A stretch of DNA of 52,910 nucleotides from Pseudomonas bananamidigenes (GTDB lineage: Bacteria > Pseudomonadota > Gammaproteobacteria > Pseudomonadales > Pseudomonadaceae). Where the stretch lies: assembly GCF_001679645.1 (NCBI RefSeq), contig NZ_LRUN01000018.1:1-52910 (forward strand), written 5' to 3'. Shown here piece by piece: positions 26,782 to 38,845 of this stretch (position 1 is its first letter; each line of letters begins with the position of its first letter). Under the pieces are notes generated by a model, which ran no database searches, was not told the DNA's origin, and saw only the letters and a list, made by a program, of their open reading frames with translations. Both the position numbers and the translations under genes were made by a program.

Positions 26782-27906
26782 TTGCGCATTGTTCTTTTTT
26801 TCACCGCGTGGCTATTGAGTGTCGGTGCCGTCGCGGCGCCGGGCGATATTGCCACGCTCGATCGCGGCACCTGGCCGGAGAAACTCGACAATCCGACCCT
26901 GTTCGACGTCGCCTCCCGGGCGGAAGTCCTGATGTTCGCCCGGGGCCTGTTGGGCAGCGAAGCGCTGGATGAGGCCGCGATGGCTCAGCGTCTGGGGTTG
27001 CGCACGGTCAATCTGGACGCGATCAACAGCCTGCGCGAGCGCCTGTGGCAGCGTTTGCTGACCAGCTACAACTATGCCCAGCAGAGCTGCGATCAGGACG
27101 CCTCGTTCTGTTTCCTCGTCGAAGACCTGCCGACCCTGCGCGAGCAGGCGGCCAAGTTCGTGGTCAGCGATGAAAGCTATTACACGAAGTGGGCCGAGCC
27201 GAGCCGGATCTTCCATCAACAGTACCTGGATGAATTGCTGCGCAAGGCGGCGCTGTCGCCACAGACCACCAGCGAAGTCGATCACTTCGGTGACTACGAG
27301 CGCAACGGCGACGACATGCACGACCGCTTGTTCCTGCTGAGCTTCGACAGTGCCGCGAACCTGCTTCCGGACAACACCGAATGGCTCGCCGATTACCTGC
27401 GCAAGTCGAACCTGAGCGGCACGTTCTTCATGTTGGGCAAGGATATTCAGGCACGTTTGACCGAACATTCGGTGAGCAACCTGCAAGCGGCGTTTTCCCG
27501 GCAGTGCGTCGGCGTACAGGGTTGGGAGTTCCGCTCCCACAGCCACTGGCAGGACTGGCAGGACTCGGTGCGGCGCAGTGCCGATCTGGTCAAGAGCAAG
27601 CTGCCGGAGAACTACGTGCCGTTGTTCCGTCCACCGGACGGCCAGCGCCGCAGCGATGCCGCCGGCTTCTTCCACAATCAGGGCCTGCAAGTGGCGCTGT
27701 GGGACATTGATGCCCAGGACGGCGCCGGCAAGCTCAAGGGCAATCCGAGCGCGCAGCGGGTGCTGACTCTGATGCTGTTGTGGCGGCACGGGGTGATCAA
27801 TTTCAACATGAAGCAGGATGCGGTGAAGACGGCGTTGCCGTGGCTGATCACGCAGACCGCGCAAAGCGGCATCGGTTGGGAAGACTGTCAGGACGCGTTT
27901 CGCTGA
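26782..27906 (+). CDS. Polysaccharide deacetylase family protein
   Basis: A 374-residue predicted exported protein. I chose TTG 26782, which has GGAG 8 bases upstream and opens a signal peptide (LRIVLFFTAWLLSVGAVAA). Upstream starts translate the palindrome and are unlikely. The C-terminal half has the NodB-fold features: LLSFDSA (metal Asp), FRSHSHWQDW (HxxxW variant of the His motif), PLFRPPDGQRRSDA and ALWDIDAQD. The N-terminal 170 residues form an unassigned helical domain. The substrate is unknown. The region around the His motif departs from the common HTxxH pattern, so activity is not certain. Confidence 0.75.
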   Translation: MRIVLFFTAWLLSVGAVAAPGDIATLDRGTWPEKLDNPTLFDVASRAEVLMFARGLLGSEALDEAAMAQRLGLRTVNLDAINSLRERLWQRLLTSYNYAQQSCDQDASFCFLVEDLPTLREQAAKFVVSDESYYTKWAEPSRIFHQQYLDELLRKAALSPQTTSEVDHFGDYERNGDDMHDRLFLLSFDSAANLLPDNTEWLADYLRKSNLSGTFFMLGKDIQARLTEHSVSNLQAAFSRQCVGVQGWEFRSHSHWQDWQDSVRRSADLVKSKLPENYVPLFRPPDGQRRSDAAGFFHNQGLQVALWDIDAQDGAGKLKGNPSAQRVLTLMLLWRHGVINFNMKQDAVKTALPWLITQTAQSGIGWEDCQDAFR

Positions 27907-28259
27907 AAAAAAACGGCAAGAGCCCGTAAACATTGGGCCTGGAGGGAATTTTTTGCGGAATTGGAGGCGGGCGGACTTCCGACTCTAACGGGGGCAGGGC
28001 AGTCCGCCAAGGGCTTTTCGTCACTTTGCAAAATAAACTTCAAAAAAGCGTCAAAGTGCTTTTTTCTGTCACGGGTTTTGGAGTATTACGAAGTCAGACC
28101 GCCGAAACCTGCAACACAGGTGGCGTCTTCCAAGACCCATTTTGTGTGCAATTCGCCTGCTATTCCGAACAAAAGCTTCGCAGGCGGATTCGGCAGTCAC
28201 TTCGAGGCGCAGCACCGCCCAGGTATTGCGTCGAATGGCTCCCACAAAGGTGACCGAGT
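27907..28259. other. Intergenic region between deacetylase and phoH
   Basis: There are 353 bases without a gene. They hold an inverted repeat GGCGGACT/AGTCCGCC (27970-27977 and 28001-28008), a terminator-like hairpin at 28022-28065, and about 190 bases before phoH that presumably carry its promoter, in which I see no strong -35/-10 pair. Confidence 0.6.
28022..28065 (+). terminator. Terminator-like hairpin after the deacetylase
   Basis: CACTTTG (28022-28028) pairs with CAAAGTG (28052-28058), followed directly by C and T6. An alternative stem AAAAAAGC/GCTTTTTT (28042-28065) overlaps it. It lies 115 bases after the deacetylase stop, so it may instead end a short RNA that includes the 27970-28008 stem. 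Confidence 0.5.
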
Positions 28260-29654
28260 ATGGATGATCACGGACGTAGCCCTTCCTCCAACCAGCCAAT
28301 CCTTTATGTACTCGATACCAACGTACTGATTCACGATCCGAATGCCCTGCTGAATTTCGAAGAACACCACGTCGCGATCCCGATGACCGTGCTCGAAGAG
28401 CTGGACAAGCTCAAGAGCGGCCATCACAGCGTCGCCGCCGAATGCCGTCAGGCGATCCGGCTGATCGACAAGACCCTGGGCGATGCCACGCCCGAGGACG
28501 TCGAGCAAGGGGTGCCGATCCAGCGCGGCAAGAGCGGACCGAAGGGCTTGCTGTCGATTCTGATGAGCAAGCAGGCCGAATCGAACCTGATTCTGCCCGA
28601 GCATCTGAACGACAACAAAATCATCAACCAGTTGATCGACCTGCATAGCCGCGAACCGAAGAAACCGGTGGTGCTGGTCACCAAAGACATCAACATGCGC
28701 CTCAAGGCGCGAGCCTGTGGAATCGACGCCGAGGACTACAGCACCGACCAGCTGGTCGACGACGTGTCCCTGCTGCCCAACGGCTATCACAACATGACCG
28801 GCTCGTTCTGGGACCGTGTGAGCAAGGTCGAAACCCGTCAGGACCATGGCCGCACCTGGCATCAGGTGCAATTGACCGATAACTTGCCGGCCGTGCACAT
28901 CAACGAATTCATCATCGATGAGCAGGGCTTCGTCGGCTGGATCAAGGAGATTGACGAGGACCGTCTGCTGATCCTCGACCTGCACCAGGAACCGCTGCTG
29001 CATCAGGAGGCCTGGGGTCTCAAACCGCGCGACATCTATCAGAGCCTGGCGCTGTATGCCTTGCTCGATCCGGACATCCATCTGGTCAACCTGTCCGGCG
29101 CCGCCGGTTCCGGCAAGACCATCCTGGCGCTCGCCGCTGCAATCGAGCAGACCATGGTCAGCAAACGTTATCGGCGCATCATTGCCACCCGCAGCGTGCA
29201 GGGTCTGGATCAGGAAATCGGCTTCCTGCCCGGCACCGAAGCGGAAAAAATGGAGCCCTGGCTGGGCGCCATCACCGACAACCTCGAAGCCTTGCACATG
29301 GATGACGAAAACACCCATGGCAGCGTCGACTACATCCTCAGCAAAGTGCCGTTGCAGTTCAAATCGCTCAACTACATTCGCGGTCGCAGCTTCCAGCAGA
29401 GCCTGATCCTGATCGACGAATGCCAGAACCTCACGCCGCACCAGATGAAAACCATCATCACCCGGGCCGGCGCCGGTTCCAAAGTGGTGTGCCTGGGCAA
29501 CCTGGCACAGATCGATACCCCTTACCTGTCCGCGACCAGTTCCGGGCTGACCTACCTGACCGAACGTTTCAAGGATTTCCCCAACGGCGTGCACATCACG
29601 CTGCAAGGGGTGCCTCGCTCGATTCTGGCCGAATACGCCGAATCCCATCTGTAA
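28260..29654 (+). CDS. PhoH-family ATPase with N-terminal PIN domain
   Basis: A 464-residue PIN-PhoH fusion (YlaK/PhoH2 type). The PIN domain (about 14-160) has the acidic site YVLDTNVLIHDP and a later VLVTKDINMRLKA. The PhoH domain has Walker A GAAGSGKT at residues 280-287 and Walker B LILIDECQN with LTPHQMK. Related PhoH2 proteins unwind and cut RNA using ATP. The start ATG 28260 has AAGGTGA upstream. It is followed by a spacer and moaC on the same strand. Confidence 0.93.
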   Translation: MDDHGRSPSSNQPILYVLDTNVLIHDPNALLNFEEHHVAIPMTVLEELDKLKSGHHSVAAECRQAIRLIDKTLGDATPEDVEQGVPIQRGKSGPKGLLSILMSKQAESNLILPEHLNDNKIINQLIDLHSREPKKPVVLVTKDINMRLKARACGIDAEDYSTDQLVDDVSLLPNGYHNMTGSFWDRVSKVETRQDHGRTWHQVQLTDNLPAVHINEFIIDEQGFVGWIKEIDEDRLLILDLHQEPLLHQEAWGLKPRDIYQSLALYALLDPDIHLVNLSGAAGSGKTILALAAAIEQTMVSKRYRRIIATRSVQGLDQEIGFLPGTEAEKMEPWLGAITDNLEALHMDDENTHGSVDYILSKVPLQFKSLNYIRGRSFQQSLILIDECQNLTPHQMKTIITRAGAGSKVVCLGNLAQIDTPYLSATSSGLTYLTERFKDFPNGVHITLQGVPRSILAEYAESHL

Positions 29655-29756
29655 CCCGCCAAATGGAACCGGGCGACTGCAAAGTCGCCCGGTTTTTTGT
29701 GTGCGCAATTCTGACCCTCGGGTTTACAATCGGTGCTCCTGATCAGGAGTAATCCC

Positions 29757-30230
29757 GTGCTGACTCATCTCGATTCCCAAGGTCGCGCCAACATGGTCGA
29801 CGTCACCGAAAAAGCCGTGACGTTCCGCGAGGCGACGGCCCAAGCGCTGGTGCGCATGCTGCCCGACACCCTGCAGATGATCGTCAGCGGCGGTCATCCC
29901 AAGGGCGACGTGTTTGCCGTGGCGCGCATCGCCGGCATTCAGGCGGCGAAGAAAACCAGTGATCTGATTCCCCTGTGCCATCCGCTGATGCTCACCGGCG
30001 TCAAGGTCGAACTCAGCGCCGAAGGCGACGACGCCGTGCGCATCGTGGCCCGTTGCAAGCTGTCGGGGCAGACCGGTGTGGAGATGGAAGCGCTGACCGC
30101 CGCCAGCGTCGCCGCGCTGACGATATACGACATGTGCAAGGCCGTGGATCGCGGCATGACCATCGAAAGCGTGCGCCTGCTGGAGAAAGTCGGCGGCAAG
30201 AGCGGGCATTTCCAGGCGGAGCAGCCATGA
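29757..30230 (+). CDS. moaC: Cyclic pyranopterin monophosphate synthase MoaC
   Basis: A 157-residue molybdenum-cofactor enzyme that, after MoaA, makes cyclic pyranopterin monophosphate. Family blocks are [51 protein letters not shown] and [20 protein letters not shown]. The start is GTG 29757 with GGAG upstream, which matches the family N-terminus; an upstream GTG at 29733 is less likely. The stop overlaps moaD (ATGA). Confidence 0.96.
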   Translation: MLTHLDSQGRANMVDVTEKAVTFREATAQALVRMLPDTLQMIVSGGHPKGDVFAVARIAGIQAAKKTSDLIPLCHPLMLTGVKVELSAEGDDAVRIVARCKLSGQTGVEMEALTAASVAALTIYDMCKAVDRGMTIESVRLLEKVGGKSGHFQAEQP

Positions 30231-30469
30231 ACCTGACCGTGAAGTTTTTTGCCCGTTACCGCGAAGCGCTGGGCGTGGATTCGGTGAAGGTCGAGGGCGA
30301 TTTTTCGACGGTGGAAGACGTTCGCGCATTGCTCGCCAGCCGTGACGGCGCCGAGGTCCTGACCGAACAGAACCTGATGTGCGCGCGCAACGAAGACCTG
30401 TGCCAGCTCGACGAGCCGGTGACCGACGGCGATGAAGTGGCGTTCTTCCCCACTGTGACCGGAGGCTGA
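30227..30469 (+). CDS. moaD: Molybdopterin synthase small subunit MoaD
   Basis: An 80-residue ubiquitin-fold sulphur carrier. It begins [17 protein letters not shown] and ends in the GG tail (FFPTVTGG) that becomes a thiocarboxylate. It is translationally coupled to moaC by an ATGA overlap and followed 3 bases later by moaE. Confidence 0.95.
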   Translation: MNLTVKFFARYREALGVDSVKVEGDFSTVEDVRALLASRDGAEVLTEQNLMCARNEDLCQLDEPVTDGDEVAFFPTVTGG

Positions 30470-30472
30470 AAC

Positions 30473-30925
30473 ATGGCGATTCGTGTGCAGTCCACGGCGT
30501 TCGATCCCGGCGCTGAAGTCAACGCGATGCACGCGGCCAATGTCGGCGTCGGCGCGGTGGTGAGTTTTGTCGGTTACGTGCGCGACTTCAACGATGGCCT
30601 CGATGTCGCCGGCATGTTCCTCGAACACTATCCGGGCATGACCGAAAAGGCCCTCGGCAAGATTGCCCTCGAGGCCGAACAGCGCTGGCCGCTGTTGAAG
30701 CTGGAGGTGCTGCACCGCATCGGCGCGCTGGAGCCGGGCGAACCGATCGTGTTCGTCGGTGCCGCCAGCGCCCACCGTCAGGCGGCATTCGACGCCTGCG
30801 CCTTCGTCATGGATTACCTGAAGACCCGAGCACCGTTCTGGAAGAAAGAAATCACCAGCGACGGCCCGCGCTGGGTCGAAGGTCGTGACAGCGATCATGC
30901 GGCGGCGGATCGCTGGAAGCAGTAA
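30473..30925 (+). CDS. moaE: Molybdopterin synthase catalytic subunit MoaE
   Basis: A 150-residue MoaE that, with two MoaD, inserts dithiolene sulphur into cyclic pyranopterin. Typical blocks: ANVGVGAVVSFVGYVRDFND, LEHYPGMTEKAL, HRIGALEPGEPIVFVGAASA-HR and the C-terminal lysine-rich APFWKKE. Last gene of moaCDE; a REP pair follows. Confidence 0.96.
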   Translation: MAIRVQSTAFDPGAEVNAMHAANVGVGAVVSFVGYVRDFNDGLDVAGMFLEHYPGMTEKALGKIALEAEQRWPLLKLEVLHRIGALEPGEPIVFVGAASAHRQAAFDACAFVMDYLKTRAPFWKKEITSDGPRWVEGRDSDHAAADRWKQ

Positions 30926-30949
30926 CGCCTCTGTCGGCCTGGCGTCACT

Positions 30950-31015
30950 CTTCGCGAGCAAGCTCGCTCTCACAGGTTTGCGATGATCCTTGTGGGAGCG
31001 AGCTTGCTCGCGAAG
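30950..31015. repeat. REP pair after moaE, GTGGGAGCGAGC family, copy 4 (reversed arms)
   Basis: CTTCGCGAGCAAGCTCGCTC starts at 30950 and its inverted copy, ending in CGCGAAG, stops at 31015. The arms face the opposite way from the copies at 3488, 9912 and 20759, with a short centre. Confidence 0.88.
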
Positions 31016-31088
31016 AGGCCATCCGAATCACCCATTCCCTGAGATTTGCCTCCCCGACCATCGGCCAGAAATGTTCTGTCTCGCCCAA

Positions 31089-31120
31089 TTGACGGTTTGT
31101 ACGTAAAAGTCCAGTATGGA
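31089..31120 (+). promoter_or_regulatory. Candidate promoter with DauR-type operator, upstream of the binding-protein gene
   Basis: TTGACG (31089-31094), a 17-base spacer and CAGTAT (31112-31117) form a weak sigma-70 promoter. AAAAGTCCAGTATGGA (31105-31120) overlaps the -10. Fourteen of its 16 bases recur on the minus strand upstream of dauB at 34961-34946. Confidence 0.55.
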
Positions 31121-31204
31121 TTTACAAGTACAAATAAAGCTTTCCCCCGTTCCAGCTCTTTCTTCTGTCTTGCCAAACCAACAACAACCCGCGAGAGAAC
31201 GAAC

Positions 31205-31981
31205 ATGAAGAAACTCCCCCTGATCACCGGTCTGGCGCTGAGCCTGTTGGCGTGCAGCAGCGTGTTCGCCGCCGAGAAAACCCTGCGCATCGGCATCGAA
31301 GCGGCGTATCCGCCTTTCGCCTCGAAAACCGACAAGGGTGAGATCGTCGGTTTTGACTACGACATCGGCAATGCCCTGTGCGCACAGATGCAGGTCAAAT
31401 GCGTGTGGGTCGAGGGCGAGTTCGACGGTCTGATTCCTTCCCTGAAGGTGAAGAAAATCGACATGGCGCTGTCGTCCATGACCATCAATGAAGATCGCAA
31501 GAAGTCGGTGGACTTCACCCACAAGTACTATTTCACCTCGTCGCGACTGGTGATGAAGGAAGGTGCGACGGTCGATGACCAGTACGCCAGCCTCAAGGGC
31601 AAGACCGTCGGCGTGCAGCGTGCGACGACTACCGATCGCTACGCTACCGAGGTGTTCGAGCCCAAGGGCATCAACGTCAAGCGCTACGGCAACAACGAAG
31701 AAATCTACATGGACCTGGCGGCCGGGCGTCTCGATGCGATTTTCGCCGACACCATTCCGCTGACCGATTTCCTGTCGATGCCTCGTGGCAAGGGTTATGC
31801 GTTTGTCGGGCCGGAGCTGAAGGATCCGAAGTACGTGGGTGAGGGCGCCGGGATCGCGGTGCGCAAAGGTAATACCGAACTGGTCAGCCAGTTGAACAGC
31901 GCCATCGACGGCATCCGCGCCAGCGGGGAGTATCAGAAGATTTCCGAGAAGTACTTCAAGTCGGACATCTACGGCGACTGA
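31205..31981 (+). CDS. Periplasmic basic-amino-acid binding protein (ABC transporter)
   Basis: A 258-residue class 3 solute-binding protein. The signal peptide is [20 protein letters not shown] to [32 protein letters not shown] is the family opening. Similarity to lysine/arginine/ornithine and HisJ-type binding proteins is clear ([25 protein letters not shown]). No permease or ATPase gene lies beside it. It is convergent with dauR and shares an operator-like motif with dauB, so D- or L-arginine is a likely ligand; in P. aeruginosa a similar gene (PA3865) adjoins dauBAR. I chose ATG 31205 for its signal peptide and the upstream GAGAACGAAC. Confidence 0.9.
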   Translation: MKKLPLITGLALSLLACSSVFAAEKTLRIGIEAAYPPFASKTDKGEIVGFDYDIGNALCAQMQVKCVWVEGEFDGLIPSLKVKKIDMALSSMTINEDRKKSVDFTHKYYFTSSRLVMKEGATVDDQYASLKGKTVGVQRATTTDRYATEVFEPKGINVKRYGNNEEIYMDLAAGRLDAIFADTIPLTDFLSMPRGKGYAFVGPELKDPKYVGEGAGIAVRKGNTELVSQLNSAIDGIRASGEYQKISEKYFKSDIYGD

Positions 31982-31989
31982 TCTGCCGC

Positions 31990-32064
31990 CTTCGCAGCAG
32001 GCTCGCTCCCACAGGGATGTGTAGACGCCACAGATCCAGTGTGGGAGCGAGCCCGCTCGCGAAG
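31990..32064. repeat. REP pair, variant of the GTGGGAGCGAGC family, copy 5
   Basis: CTTCGCAGCAGGCTCGCTCC begins at 31990 and its inverted copy GTGGGAGCGAGCCCGCTCGC ends near 32064. The core CCCG/CAGG replaces the CTTG of the other copies. It lies between the convergent binding-protein and dauR genes. Confidence 0.85.
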
Positions 32065-32089
32065 GGATCGGAACGGCCAATGAAGATTT

Positions 32090-32731
32090 TCAGCCCTTCA
32101 ATTCCTTCAAATGCTTGTACACCGTCGCCCGCCCCATGTTCAGCACATTGGCCACGTAGTTCGAGGCGCTCTTGCCCTTGAACGCGCCCTCGGCGTGCAG
32201 CGCCAGCACCAGTTCGCGTTTGTGATCGCGGGTCAGCAGGTTCAGGCTCAGTTGCCGCTCGCGCAGCCAGGCGTGCAGGAAGGTGTTGATCCGCTCCTGC
32301 CAGTCATCGCGAAACAGGGAATCCGGTTGCGGAATCAGTTTGCTCGGCGAGAGGAACAGATCCAGCGCAGCCTTGGCGTTCTCGAACAGTGAAATATTGA
32401 GGTTGATGCACAGCACCGCCAGCGGACGTCCTTCGCTGTCGCGCAGCACGGTGCTCAGGCTGCGAATCTTCTGGCCGTCCCAGTTGAGCTTTTCGTACGG
32501 GCCGATGTTCCGTTCGCTGACGTCGTCGCTGAGCATGTCCTCCAGTGACGATTCATCGCCGACCACCCGTTTCGACAGGTTGTTGGCGATGTAGTCGACC
32601 TTCTGCGTGCGCAGGTCATGCAGCACCACTTCAGCGTGGGGAAAGAACAGGGTGGCGATGGCATCGGCGATGGCGCGGAAGTTATCCAGCGCGGCGTCAT
32701 TCGGCTCGGGCGTGTGTTCGGGGGCGGTCAT
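32090..32731 (-). CDS. dauR: DauR-type regulator of D-arginine catabolism (YheO-PAS, HTH)
   Basis: A 213-residue regulator. The N-terminal YheO-like PAS domain (about 10-125) carries VVLHDLRTQKVDYIANNLSKR and LAVLCINLNIS; the C-terminal HTH is FKGKSASNYVANVLNMGRATVYKHL. In P. aeruginosa DauR represses dauBAR until arginine is present. I chose ATG 32731, with GGAG about 10 bases upstream; ATG 32812 would add 27 non-family residues. It is the last of dauB-dauA-dauR, separated from dauA by a hairpin. Confidence 0.88.
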   Translation of the reverse strand: MTAPEHTPEPNDAALDNFRAIADAIATLFFPHAEVVLHDLRTQKVDYIANNLSKRVVGDESSLEDMLSDDVSERNIGPYEKLNWDGQKIRSLSTVLRDSEGRPLAVLCINLNISLFENAKAALDLFLSPSKLIPQPDSLFRDDWQERINTFLHAWLRERQLSLNLLTRDHKRELVLALHAEGAFKGKSASNYVANVLNMGRATVYKHLKELKG

Positions 32732-32753
32732 AACAGTGGAGCTCCAGGCAACG

Positions 32754-32780
32754 TCAACGCCCCCGTGGTCCGGGGGCGTT
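32754..32780. other. Hairpin between dauA and dauR
   Basis: CAACGCCCCCG and CGGGGGCGTTG form an 11-bp stem around TGGTC, in the 93-base gap between dauA and dauR. No U-run follows, so it may reduce rather than stop transcription into dauR. Confidence 0.7.
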
Positions 32781-32824
32781 GCGAGTGTGCCGCAATCCGT
32801 CGGGCGAGTCATCCGGACGCAGGC

Positions 32825-34911
<2,087 letters not shown>

Positions 34912-34944
34912 GTCGGACTCCAAAGACTGTTTATAAACTAATTT

Positions 34945-34961
34945 GTCCATTATGGACTTTT
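34945..34961 (-). promoter_or_regulatory. Palindromic operator upstream of dauB
   Basis: GTCCATTATGGAC (34945-34957) is a perfect 6-1-6 palindrome. On the minus strand AAAAGTCCATAATGGA (34961-34946) matches the motif upstream of the binding-protein gene at 31105-31120 in 14 of 16 bases. It lies about 35 bases before the dauB start and is the natural candidate for DauR binding. Confidence 0.6.
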
Positions 34962-34988
34962 AGTTTTGTTGAACAATATCCGGGCGAA

Positions 34989-35027
34989 AAAAAAGCGCAG
35001 TCCGTTGCCGGCTGCGCTTCTTTTTAT
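34989..35027 (-). terminator. Rho-independent terminator of rhlB
   Basis: AAGCGCAG (34993-35000) pairs with CTGCGCTT (35012-35019). On the minus strand a run of eight T follows, nine bases after the helicase stop. It also has a T-run on the plus strand. Confidence 0.9.
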
Positions 35028-35035
35028 GGCATCGC

Positions 35036-36508
35036 TTACTGTGGACGCTTGCGCTCAACCGCCCGCAGCAGATGGGTCGGTGGCGTTTCACAGCTGATCT
35101 TGCGACCGAGCTTTTCTTCGATGGACGGCAACTGATAGGAGTCGTCTTCACCGGCGAAGCTGATCGAAACGCCATCGGCGCCGGCCCGACCGGTTCGGCC
35201 GATGCGGTGCACGTAGTCGTCCGGGACTTCCGGCAGGGTGAAGTTGATCACATGGCTGATGCCGTCGATGTGAATACCGCGACCGGCCACGTCGGTGGCG
35301 ACCAGCACGCGGATCCTGCCTTCGCGGAAGCCTTCGAGCGTCTTGATCCGCTTGTGCTGCGGCACGTCGCCGGACAGTTGCGCGGCGTTGATGCCGTCAC
35401 GTACCAGGCGTTCCTCGATGCGTCGCACTTCGTCCTTGCGGTTGGCAAACACGATCACCCGCTCCCAGCCGTTGTCGTTGACCAGGTTGAAGAGCAGTTT
35501 GTATTTGTCGGCACCGGCCACCGCGTAGATGTGCTGTTCGACGTTTTCGTTGGCCACGTTGGTGACCTCGATTTCGACGATGGCCGGGTCGGTGGTCCAC
35601 TGCTTGGCGAGGTTCATCACGTCATCGGTGAAGGTCGCGGAGAACAGCAGGGTCTGACGTTCGCTTTTCGGCGGTGTCTGGCGAATGATCTGCCGGACCT
35701 GCGGAATGAAACCCATGTCGAGCATGCGGTCGGCTTCGTCCAGCACCATCACTTCGACCATGTCCAGATGTACGTCGCCGCGCTGGTTGAAATCGAGCAG
35801 ACGGCCCGGGGTCGCGACGAGGATGTCGCAGTGACGGGCTTCGAGCTGCTTGAGCTGCTTGTCGAAGTCCATACCGCCGACGAACGTCATCACATTGAGG
35901 CCGGTGTACTTGGTGAGGTCGGCGGCATCCTTGGCGATCTGCACCACCAGCTCTCGGGTCGGCGCGATGATCAGCGCCCGTGGCTCACCCATGTAGCGCT
36001 CTTTCGGCGGCGGGGTCTGCAACAGCTGGGTGATGATCGAGATCAGGAACGCGGCGGTCTTGCCGGTGCCGGTCTGGGCGCGGCCGATGGCGTCTTTGCC
36101 GGCGAGGGTGTAACCCAATACCTGGGCCTGGATCGGCGTGCAATACGGGAAACCCAGGTCGTGGATGGCGTGCATCAGTTCCGGGGCGAGTTTGAAATCG
36201 TGGAAACGGGTCTTGCCTTCCTGTGGCTCGACGACGAAGTCTTCGAGTTTCCAGGGAATGACCGGCGCCTTGGGCTTCGGTTCGCGGCGTGGTCTGGCCG
36301 GTTTTGGTGCTTCGCTGCGGGCCGGTTCAATGACAGGTGCGGCGGCAGGGGCGGTTTTCGGTTCGCGTTTCGGTGTGGCTGCGGGAGCCTGGCGGTCGGC
36401 CGGTCTGGCATCGCTGCGATGGCCGGGGGCCTGCGATGGCGCACCGGAAGCGGGTGCGAGCTGCTCGGCCTCGCTTTTACCGAACATCTTCTTGAGTGCT
36501 TTGAGCAC
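35036..36508 (-). CDS. rhlB: DEAD-box ATP-dependent RNA helicase, RhlB type
   Basis: A 490-residue DEAD-box helicase. A basic, Ala/Pro-rich N-terminal extension of about 85 residues precedes the core. Motifs in order: Q-motif region [21 protein letters not shown], Ia [14 protein letters not shown] (VLDEADRML), III FSAT, and [10 protein letters not shown]. RhlB helicases assist RNA decay by the degradosome; in Pseudomonas this RhlB form carries a long N-terminus. It has its own terminator. The carboxylesterase gene lies upstream on the same strand. Confidence 0.88.
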   Translation of the reverse strand: MLKALKKMFGKSEAEQLAPASGAPSQAPGHRSDARPADRQAPAATPKREPKTAPAAAPVIEPARSEAPKPARPRREPKPKAPVIPWKLEDFVVEPQEGKTRFHDFKLAPELMHAIHDLGFPYCTPIQAQVLGYTLAGKDAIGRAQTGTGKTAAFLISIITQLLQTPPPKERYMGEPRALIIAPTRELVVQIAKDAADLTKYTGLNVMTFVGGMDFDKQLKQLEARHCDILVATPGRLLDFNQRGDVHLDMVEVMVLDEADRMLDMGFIPQVRQIIRQTPPKSERQTLLFSATFTDDVMNLAKQWTTDPAIVEIEVTNVANENVEQHIYAVAGADKYKLLFNLVNDNGWERVIVFANRKDEVRRIEERLVRDGINAAQLSGDVPQHKRIKTLEGFREGRIRVLVATDVAGRGIHIDGISHVINFTLPEVPDDYVHRIGRTGRAGADGVSISFAGEDDSYQLPSIEEKLGRKISCETPPTHLLRAVERKRPQ

Positions 36509-36624
36509 GGTTATCTCATCAATTGGTTAAGGAATGTACGCCGGCCAGTGTAATGCAAGAAACGGGCGCGGCGTAGTGGGATGATCAAAGGGGACCGACC
36601 ATCGGAAAATCGATTCCGGAACGA

Positions 36625-37748
<1,124 letters not shown>

Positions 37749-38780
37749 ATGAAGATGTTGAAATCCACGCTGGCGATCGTGACTGCAGCTGCAGTTCTGG
37801 GTGTCAGCGGGTTCGCTCAGGCGGGTGCAACCCTGGATGCGGTACAGAAGAAAGGTTTCGTGCAGTGTGGCGTGAGCGACGGTCTGCCGGGCTTCTCCGT
37901 ACCGGATTCGACCGGCAAGATCCTCGGCATCGACGCCGACGTCTGCCGTGCCGTGGCCGCTGCCGTGTTCGGTGATGCGACCAAGGTCAAGTTCAGTCAG
38001 TTGAACGCCAAGGAGCGCTTCACCGCGCTGCAATCCGGCGAGATCGACATCCTGTCGCGCAACACCACCATGACCAGCTCCCGTGACGCGGGCATGGGCC
38101 TGAAATTCCCTGGCTTCATCACTTATTACGACGGCGTGGGCTTCCTGGCCAACAACAAGCTGGGCGTGAAGAGTGCCAAGGAACTCGACGGTGCGACCAT
38201 CTGCATTCAGGCCGGTACCACTACCGAGCTGAACGTCTCCGACTACTTCCGCGCCAACGGCCTGAAGTACACCCCGATCACTTTCGACACCTCCGACGAA
38301 AGCGCCAAATCGCTGGAATCCGGTCGTTGCGACGTGCTGACCTCCGACAAGTCCCAGCTGTTCGCCCAGCGCAGCAAGCTGGCTTCGCCGAAGGACTACG
38401 TGGTCCTGCCGGAAACCATTTCCAAGGAGCCACTGGGCCCGGTCGTGCGTAACGGCGACGACGAGTGGCTGGCTATCGTGCGCTGGGTCGGCTACGCGCT
38501 GCTCAACGCTGAAGAAGCCGGCATCACCTCGAAAAACGTTGAAGCCGAAGCCAAGTCCACCAAGAACCCGGACGTTGCCCGTCTGCTGGGTGGCGACGGC
38601 GAGTACGGCAAGGACCTGAAGCTGCCGAAGGACTGGGTCGTACAGATCGTCAAGCAAGTCGGCAACTACGGTGAAATCTTCGAGAAAAACCTCGGCAAGA
38701 GCACTCCGCTGGAAATCGACCGTGGCCTGAACGCGCTGTGGAACAACGGCGGCATTCAGTACGCACCACCAGTGCGCTAA
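37749..38780 (+). CDS. aapJ: General L-amino acid ABC transporter, periplasmic binding protein
   Basis: A 343-residue AapJ/BztA-type binding protein. The signal peptide is MKMLKSTLAIVTAAAVLG to AQA; then ATLDAVQKKGFVQCGVSDG and the long AapJ-specific C-terminal half (YGEIFEKNLGKSTPLEIDRG, LNALWNNGGIQYAPPVR). Strong ribosome site GGAGG. First gene of aapJQMP, which takes up a broad range of L-amino acids with preference for acidic and polar ones in relatives. Confidence 0.94.
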   Translation: MKMLKSTLAIVTAAAVLGVSGFAQAGATLDAVQKKGFVQCGVSDGLPGFSVPDSTGKILGIDADVCRAVAAAVFGDATKVKFSQLNAKERFTALQSGEIDILSRNTTMTSSRDAGMGLKFPGFITYYDGVGFLANNKLGVKSAKELDGATICIQAGTTTELNVSDYFRANGLKYTPITFDTSDESAKSLESGRCDVLTSDKSQLFAQRSKLASPKDYVVLPETISKEPLGPVVRNGDDEWLAIVRWVGYALLNAEEAGITSKNVEAEAKSTKNPDVARLLGGDGEYGKDLKLPKDWVVQIVKQVGNYGEIFEKNLGKSTPLEIDRGLNALWNNGGIQYAPPVR

Positions 38781-38845
38781 TGGTTCTATCACCCGGCGGG
38801 CCAGCCGCCGGGTGATGTTCTGTTCCATTTTTTCCGGGGCACTTC

